Positions 6,979-11,632 of a stretch of DNA of 11,632 nt are shown one piece after another. The first letter of the stretch is position 1. Each line of letters begins with the position of its first letter. Below the pieces are notes generated by a model. The model ran no database searches. It had not been told where the DNA came from and worked only from the letters and a program-made list of their open reading frames with translations. The stretch is from Gorillibacterium sp. Lineage in GTDB: Bacteria; Bacillota; Bacilli; Paenibacillales; NBRC-103111. The position numbers and the translations under genes are program-made. The DNA lies in the NCBI GenBank assembly GCA_014380705.1, contig JACMJI010000056.1, positions 1 to 11,632 of the forward strand, written 5' to 3'.

Positions 6979-8747
6979 TCCTCATCCCCACTTTCTTCCT
7001 TATAGCGCTGGGCTGCGTTGCTTGATAACTCAACCGATAGACCTTGCAGCAGCTTGCGAATCTCGTCACTCGTTTGGCATAGCAGGATTTTGTCTAACAC
7101 CTGACTGCTTTCTTTAGCACTTGTATTTAGCAAGCATTTCTTAACCGGTAGGTAAGATTGCACAGACATACTGATCTCCTGTATACCAAATCCAAGCCAA
7201 AGCGGAATAGCAAGCGGATCTCCCGCCATTTCGCCACAGACACTAACAGGAATTCCGGCTGCTTTAGCTGCCGATACCGTATGTTTAATCATTCGTATCA
7301 CTGCCGGGTGATAGGGATCATAAAGATAAGCCACAGACTCGTTCATCCGATCGACCGCTAGCACATATTGGACTAAATCATTGGTTCCTATACTGAAAAA
7401 ATCAACTTCCTTAGCAAGCAGATCCGCTAATATCGCAGCAGCAGGAACCTCAATCATGATACCGATTGGGATATTACCGCGGAAGGTAATTCCTTGAGTT
7501 CTTAACTCTTCTTTTACGTCGTCAATGATTTTCTTGGCTGATCGCAATTCCTCCAGAGAGCTTATCATCGGCAGCAAAATTCGGATCGGCCCAAACTGAC
7601 TTGCTCGATAAATCGCGCGAAGCTGAGTTCGAAAAAGATCCTGACGGCTTAACAGAATCCGAATTGCTCGTAATCCAAGAGATGGGTTCTCTTCCTCGGG
7701 TAGGGCAATGTAACTGATTGCTTTGTCACCACCAATATCTAGTGCACGCATGACAAGTGGATTCCCGCCCAGCTTTTCCACAGCTTTTCGATAAATATGA
7801 AATTGCTCCTCCTCAGAGGGGACGGACGTACGATCCATAAAAATAAACTCCGTGCGGAAAAGTCCTACGCCGGGAATCTCTTGCTGGGTGGAGCGGTCCA
7901 GTTCCTTAAGTGAGCTGATATTCGCCCTAATCTCTAATCTCTTCCCATCTTTAGACAAAGGAGGAAAAGCTAAAATATGCTGCAGCAGTTCTCTTTCTTC
8001 ATGCATTCTTGCTTTAATGCTCGTGTAGCAATCAATTTCCCTAACCTTGGGGTTGACTAGCACCTGACCACTGTCACCGTCCACGATAAGAATATCACCT
8101 GTAAGTATCGGTCGCTGCAGCTTCCCCTCTAATCCAATGACCATAGGAATGCCCATTGCTCTAGCCATAATGGAAGTATGGGAGGTCTTTCCACCTAGCA
8201 GTGTAACAACACCCAATACATCATTTGAATTTAATTGAATGAATGCAGATGGCGTTATCTCTTTAGCTACGAGAATATAAGGGGTTTCAATAGGAGCCGA
8301 TACCATGTCGGGTTCCTCGCCAAGCAAATGCTTTAGCACGCGGTTGCCAACATCCTTAATATCCTCCGCCCGCTCCTTCATATATTCATCATCTAATAGA
8401 TCAAACATATTAGAAAATTTATCGATCGCATCTTTAACCGCCAACTCTGCTCCCTTATTCTGCAATTGCATTATTTCACGGACCTCATTCAAGAAGGTGG
8501 GGTCCTCAAGAATGGCCAAATGAGCATTAAAAATATGAGATTCATCTTCACCAATAAGTTCCCGAATATCCTGACGAATCGCTTCAAGCTCCGTTTTTGA
8601 TAATCTAATACTAACGGTAAGCTTGTCCCACTCAAATGTAAAGTCAGCATTTTCGCTTGACTGCTCCGGAATTTCCCGGTTACACGCAGGCAGGACATAA
8701 GCTCTGCCGATAGCGATACCTGAAGATGCGCCAATTCCTTTATCCAT
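6975..8747 (-). CDS. ptsI: PTS Enzyme I (phosphoenolpyruvate-protein phosphotransferase)
   Basis: Enzyme I takes phosphate from phosphoenolpyruvate and passes it to HPr, the first step of PTS sugar uptake; it is cytoplasmic. The 590-residue protein has an N-terminal HPr-binding and swivel part with the phospho-histidine signature GGKTSHTSIMARAMGIP, active His190. The C-terminal PEP-binding barrel shows GVGLFRTEFIFM (293-304), NPSLGLRAIRILL (354-366), DFFSIGTNDLVQY (449-461) and the catalytic Cys504 in SVCGEMAGD. It ends in an acidic tail (EESGDED) and is slightly longer than the roughly 570 residues usual for the family. The start chosen is the ATG at 8747, six bases after GGGGGGAG; nine upstream in-frame codons are rejected. 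Its first 8 bases overlap the end of the permease gene (ATGGATAA), so the two are probably translationally coupled. ptsH is absent from the window. Confidence 0.95.
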   Translation of the reverse strand: MDKGIGASSGIAIGRAYVLPACNREIPEQSSENADFTFEWDKLTVSIRLSKTELEAIRQDIRELIGEDESHIFNAHLAILEDPTFLNEVREIMQLQNKGAELAVKDAIDKFSNMFDLLDDEYMKERAEDIKDVGNRVLKHLLGEEPDMVSAPIETPYILVAKEITPSAFIQLNSNDVLGVVTLLGGKTSHTSIMARAMGIPMVIGLEGKLQRPILTGDILIVDGDSGQVLVNPKVREIDCYTSIKARMHEERELLQHILAFPPLSKDGKRLEIRANISSLKELDRSTQQEIPGVGLFRTEFIFMDRTSVPSEEEQFHIYRKAVEKLGGNPLVMRALDIGGDKAISYIALPEEENPSLGLRAIRILLSRQDLFRTQLRAIYRASQFGPIRILLPMISSLEELRSAKKIIDDVKEELRTQGITFRGNIPIGIMIEVPAAAILADLLAKEVDFFSIGTNDLVQYVLAVDRMNESVAYLYDPYHPAVIRMIKHTVSAAKAAGIPVSVCGEMAGDPLAIPLWLGFGIQEISMSVQSYLPVKKCLLNTSAKESSQVLDKILLCQTSDEIRKLLQGLSVELSSNAAQRYKEESGDED

Positions 8748-10632
8748 GTTTTTCTCCCCCCGGCAGCACGGCATCGTCCTTCAGCGTGACCGAGAAGACA
8801 GAAGCCTGACCCTTTTTGACCGCTTTAAATGGAGCAAAGCTCCAACTCTTAACCATATCCACATTGGTTATAAGCATCGGAGAAGCTAATGATTTGCCTA
8901 GCTTTCGCACCTTCTCATAATGGAATCTGGCGATCAGTTGACCTGGCTTTACCTCATCGCCTTCTTTAACCAATACCGTAAAACAATTCTCGAGTTGTGA
9001 GGTATTAATACCAATATGCAGCAACACCTCAAGCCCCTCCTTCGTCAGGATGCCAATCGCATGATTTGAAGGATGAACGTGGATAATCGTCCCTGATACA
9101 GGCGCGACTAGCTCTCCGCGATCTGGAATAAAGGCCACACCCTTGCCAACAATCCCTTGAGCAAAAATAGGATCAGGAACCTCCTCCAGGGGGATCATCC
9201 TCCCGTGCATAGGTGAGTGAAACGAGACTTGACGCACTTCTTTGCGGATCAGCTTAATGATCTGTTCCTTGATCATATCTGAATATGTACCGAACACGAC
9301 CTGAACATTGCCACCACCAAGCCGGATCGTTCCCGCCGCTCCCAGATTGCGTAACGCAGCCATATCCATTAGCTTATCGTTATCCAACGTTAGTCGAAGC
9401 CGGGTTACACAGGCCTCGATTGTTTTTATGTTGTTTTTCCCGCCAAGTGCATCAAGAATAAGCGGAGATCGATAGGGAATATCACCGACCCACTCCTCTA
9501 ATTGCGAGCCCTCCTCGCGTCCAGGAGTAGGGATGCGAAAGCGGCGAATAGCCCAACTGAAAAGCCGGTAATAAATATATCCATAGATAAGACCGATAGG
9601 AATAAGCATCCAGCCCCGTTGGGATAGATTATAATTGATTACATAATCAATGAGCCCAGCAGAATACGAAAAGCCATGATGAATGCCAAGCGCATTCGTA
9701 ATCGCCATTGCAATGCCGGATAATACAGCATGAATGGCAAATAAATAAGGCGAAATAAATAAAAAGGCAAATTCAATCGGCTCGGAGACTCCGGTTAAAA
9801 AGCAAGCGAGCGCTGCGGTCAAAAAGGTTTTCCGAACCTTTGGTTTAAGATCCTCCCGTGCTTCATGAATAATAGCGAATGCGATGGCGGGAAGGGCAAA
9901 CATCATAATTGGATATAATCCAGCCATATAAACACCTGCAGTCGGGTCTCCGGCAAAAAAACGCGGAAGGTCACCAAAAGCATAAGTTCCATCTGCTCTT
10001 TGAAAGGATCCCAGTTGGAACCAGTAAATATTATTTAGAATATGGTGGAGTCCGGAAGGGACCAGAATACGATGCATCATTCCGTAAAGAAAGGCTCCAA
10101 AGGAACCTAGACCACTGATCATAGCCCCGAAGGTGATAAACCAATCACGAAGAGTGGGACCCACAAATACAGCCGCAAGGCAGACGAGCAATGTTGCAAG
10201 ACCCATGAAGAGCGGGACGAGTCGAACGCCGCCAAAAAACTGAATATATTCAGGCAGTTGAACATTCTTCAGTCTATGATAGGAAAGCGCGGTTACTATA
10301 CCGATAACGATTCCACCTGCGATTCCAAACTGAAAATCCGGACCTACAAACTGTTGTGTAACTTGTGTAAATAAATAATAACTGAACATCGAAGTCATTC
10401 CAGCAATCCCAGAGTTCTCTGCAAGTCCGAGTGCAACGCCTACAGCGAAAATAAATGGCAAATAGGTAAATACGGATTGCCCCGCCAAATAAAGAATATC
10501 TCCAACTTGCCCAAGGCCAGCTTGATCCCATGGAAAGCTTCCACAGCGAATTAATATTGCCGCAACAGGAAGCATCATGATCGGCATCATCAGTGATCTT
10601 CCAAGCTGCTGGAGGTTTCCCATCCAATTCAT
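8740..10632 (-). CDS. nagE: PTS EIICBA permease of the N-acetylglucosamine/glucose family
   Basis: This membrane permease imports and phosphorylates a sugar, most likely N-acetylglucosamine or glucose, using phosphate from HPr. All three domains are in one 630-residue chain. EIIC (about 1-365) is strongly hydrophobic, with LMMPIMMLPVAAIL, the GVSEPIEF substrate loop (281-288) and HHGFSYSAGLIDYV. EIIB (about 390-465) has the phospho-cysteine Cys408 in IEACVTRLRL. EIIA (about 483-620) has PLEEVPDPIFAQGIVG, His524 in SNHAIG and phospho-His539 in LLHIGINT. The EIIC sequence resembles NagE (for example the TPGREE junction and the AGLIDY region) more than PtsG as I remember them. The substrate is therefore inferred, and ptsG is the alternative name. 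The ATG at 10632 follows GAGGAG by eight or nine bases. It is the first gene of the PTS block and overlaps ptsI by 8 bases. No GlcT-type antiterminator site is evident ahead of it. Confidence 0.9.
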   Translation of the reverse strand: MNWMGNLQQLGRSLMMPIMMLPVAAILIRCGSFPWDQAGLGQVGDILYLAGQSVFTYLPFIFAVGVALGLAENSGIAGMTSMFSYYLFTQVTQQFVGPDFQFGIAGGIVIGIVTALSYHRLKNVQLPEYIQFFGGVRLVPLFMGLATLLVCLAAVFVGPTLRDWFITFGAMISGLGSFGAFLYGMMHRILVPSGLHHILNNIYWFQLGSFQRADGTYAFGDLPRFFAGDPTAGVYMAGLYPIMMFALPAIAFAIIHEAREDLKPKVRKTFLTAALACFLTGVSEPIEFAFLFISPYLFAIHAVLSGIAMAITNALGIHHGFSYSAGLIDYVINYNLSQRGWMLIPIGLIYGYIYYRLFSWAIRRFRIPTPGREEGSQLEEWVGDIPYRSPLILDALGGKNNIKTIEACVTRLRLTLDNDKLMDMAALRNLGAAGTIRLGGGNVQVVFGTYSDMIKEQIIKLIRKEVRQVSFHSPMHGRMIPLEEVPDPIFAQGIVGKGVAFIPDRGELVAPVSGTIIHVHPSNHAIGILTKEGLEVLLHIGINTSQLENCFTVLVKEGDEVKPGQLIARFHYEKVRKLGKSLASPMLITNVDMVKSWSFAPFKAVKKGQASVFSVTLKDDAVLPGGEKHG

Positions 10633-10672
10633 ACCACTTTCTCCTCTCCCCGAATCCAGCCAATGAAAGCTA

Positions 10673-10702
10673 TTATTAAAGCCGCATGCTATTGTTTGCC
10701 AA
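10673..10702 (-). promoter_or_regulatory. Possible promoter of the PTS operon
   Basis: On the - strand TTGGCA (10702-10697) and TAATAA (10678-10673) are 18 bases apart. They overlap the stop codon region of the upstream DJ-1/PfpI gene, and transcription would begin near 10666. No terminator separates the two genes, so read-through from the DJ-1/PfpI promoter is also possible. Confidence 0.45.
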
Positions 10703-11213
10703 GCAGCTGTATAAATTCTCGCATAAACGCTGGGAGATCTGGTGGTCGACGGCCCGAAACAATATTTCGATCCACAACGACCTCTTCATCTACCCAATGT
10801 GCCCCCGCATTCTCCAAATCGTCGCGAATTCCAGGAGTAGAGGTCATCGTAAAGCCAGCAACAATACGAGCAGATAGGAGTACCCAGCCTGCATGGCAGA
10901 TTTGACCGATTGGCTTGCCCGCTTCATGAAATTCACGGGTCAGTCGGAGAACATCAGAGTCTCTTCTCATCTTATCCGGTGCCCATCCTCCGGGAACATA
11001 AAGTCCGCTATAATTAGTCGAATCGACTCCTGCATAACTAATGTCCGATTCAACAGGGACGCCATACTTGCCATGATAAATGGTTTTACCCTTCGGGCCA
11101 GCCAGGGTCACTTTCGCTCCTGCCTCTCTCAGACGGAGAACCGGATACCACATTTCCAAATCCTCAACATCTTCATCACAAAAAGCCAAAATGTTCTTCT
11201 GATGAATTCCCAT
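10689..11213 (-). CDS. DJ-1/PfpI-family protein (YfkM/YhbO-like)
   Basis: This 174-residue cytoplasmic protein belongs to the class I glutamine amidotransferase-like DJ-1/PfpI superfamily. Members are described as stress proteins, intracellular peptidases or deglycases; the physiological activity of this one cannot be decided from sequence. Family marks are the acidic motif EDVEDLEMWYP (Glu17, Glu20) and the nucleophile elbow GQICHAGWVLLSA with Cys106 and His107. Others are LYVPGGWAPD (71-80) and the C-terminal pattern VVVDRNIVSGRRPPDLPAF. The residue after CH is Ala rather than the Gly of the common CHG motif (CHAG instead of CHGP). The ATG at 11213 follows AAGGGGG by seven bases. It has its own promoter and lies 56 bases ahead of the PTS permease gene with no terminator between them. 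The two could share a transcript, though no functional link is known. Confidence 0.92.
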   Translation of the reverse strand: MGIHQKNILAFCDEDVEDLEMWYPVLRLREAGAKVTLAGPKGKTIYHGKYGVPVESDISYAGVDSTNYSGLYVPGGWAPDKMRRDSDVLRLTREFHEAGKPIGQICHAGWVLLSARIVAGFTMTSTPGIRDDLENAGAHWVDEEVVVDRNIVSGRRPPDLPAFMREFIQLLGKQ

Positions 11214-11268
11214 AGGTTATCCCCCTTGGTTACAGTTATGATGGTTGGATTGTCTGCTTACCTAAACT

Positions 11269-11297
11269 ATTGTATTCGGATATTCATAAATCGGCAA
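11269..11297 (-). promoter_or_regulatory. Probable promoter of the DJ-1/PfpI gene
   Basis: On the - strand TTGCCG (11297-11292) and TACAAT (11274-11269) are separated by exactly 17 bases, a good sigma-A arrangement. Transcription would start near 11262, giving a leader of about 50 bases. A stress sigma factor could also use this region, but I see no clear sigma-B pattern. Confidence 0.6.
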
Positions 11298-11348
11298 CAT
11301 TCGTCTAATATTGAAGGGCTAAGTCATGTGTAAAGGGATCTCGTGACG

Positions 11349-11383
11349 AAAAAGCCCGACAGACGCTTACGCGACTGCCGGAC
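11349..11383 (-). terminator. Intrinsic terminator of the coat protein gene
   Basis: On the - strand GTCCGGCAG (11383-11375) pairs with CTGTCGGGC (11362-11354) over 9 bp with two G·U pairs. An inner CGC/GCG stem is capped by a GTAA tetraloop, and TTTTT follows at 11353-11349. It sits 23 bases after the stop codon of the coat gene. Confidence 0.88.
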
Positions 11384-11405
11384 ATTTATTTCAAACATGC
11401 TGCAT

Positions 11406-11632
11406 TTAAAAATTAGGGAATTGTGATTGATAATCGTTAAATTGGTTGTAGGCTTGCTTAATCTCTTGTTGATCAGCCACTCCAATTTTGTACCAGCCGT
11501 TATCAAACATCGTATTAAACAACCCGAACTCTGTTTCATGCAGGTCACTTAATATTCCCGAAACAGTTTGATGCAGTTCGGGATTCTGCAGTTCATTAAG
11601 ACCCGTGTTGTAGCCTTGGGTCATATATTTAA
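11406..11632 (-). CDS. CotF-like spore coat protein, C-terminal part (gene runs off the right edge)
   Basis: This looks like the C-terminal part of a coat F domain protein, deposited on the spore surface during sporulation in Bacillales. At least 75 residues are visible. They include YMTQGYNTGLNELQNPEL, LHETEFGLFNTMFDNGWYK and a Gln/Asn-rich end (YNQFNDYQSQFPNF). These match the helical, ferritin-like pattern and C-terminal WYK..DQQ.I.QAY motif that I associate with CotF-family proteins. The frame stays open to the window edge through AAATAT, and no ribosome binding site precedes the ATG at 11624, so that ATG is more likely internal. The gene has a strong terminator and would be expected to use a sporulation promoter outside the window. 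Family membership is likely, but the exact paralogue is unknown. Confidence 0.8.
   Translation of the reverse strand, partial: KYMTQGYNTGLNELQNPELHQTVSGILSDLHETEFGLFNTMFDNGWYKIGVADQQEIKQAYNQFNDYQSQFPNF

Noticed and set aside
10663..10676. Possible cre site TGAAAGCTATTATT near the PTS operon start
   Set aside because: It lacks the central CG and the final CA of the cre consensus, so it is too weak to report as a CcpA operator.
10893..11333. 146-codon open frame on the + strand opposite the DJ-1/PfpI gene
   Set aside because: It is antisense to a clear family gene, has no ribosome binding site and its composition does not look like a real protein.

Overview
The window looks like chromosomal DNA of a low-to-moderate GC, spore-forming member of the Bacillales. 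Paenibacillus or a close relative is most likely, but this is inference from protein style. The support is a tyrosyl T-box leader, a CcpA repressor closely matching the Bacillus proteins I remember, a CotF-type spore coat protein, strong AAGGAGG-like ribosome binding sites, intrinsic terminators, and TTG/GTG starts placed by their ribosome binding sites. I see no insertion sequence, phage gene, CRISPR array, tRNA or rRNA gene. Only one protein-coding gene, the class A penicillin-binding protein, lies on the + strand; all the others are on the - strand.

Layout on +: (1) 1-166, the 5' end of tyrS (-), with a tyrosine T-box leader and promoter filling 201-542. (2) 571-3816, a divergently transcribed bifunctional class A penicillin-binding protein with two C-terminal fibronectin-type modules, its promoter and its terminator. 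(3) 3717-3983, a convergent intergenic region holding two hairpins, one for each direction. (4) 3984-4685 mtnN (-) and 4816-5823 ccpA (-), separated by a terminator that overlaps the last ccpA codons. (5) 5968-6381, a small unidentified zinc-ribbon protein (-). (6) 6496-10632, an apparent operon in the order PTS EIICBA of the N-acetylglucosamine/glucose family, then PTS Enzyme I, then a VanZ-family membrane protein. Its genes overlap by 8 and 3 bases, which suggests translational coupling. (7) 10689-11213, a DJ-1/PfpI-family protein (-) with its own promoter, and possibly read-through into the PTS operon. (8) 11406-11632, the 3' part of a CotF-like spore coat protein (-) with a strong terminator.

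Functionally, the central block is carbohydrate transport and catabolite control: a sugar-specific PTS permease with its IIA and IIB domains fused, the general Enzyme I, and nearby CcpA. CcpA answers to HPr-Ser-P in Bacillales. HPr itself (ptsH) is not encoded in the window, although Enzyme I and the permease both need it, so it must be supplied from elsewhere. The flanking genes serve cell wall synthesis, tRNA charging, methylthioadenosine/S-adenosylhomocysteine salvage and spore structure. I found no convincing new multi-gene system. The most notable points are the HPr-less PTS operon with an attached VanZ gene and the unidentified zinc-ribbon protein next to ccpA.
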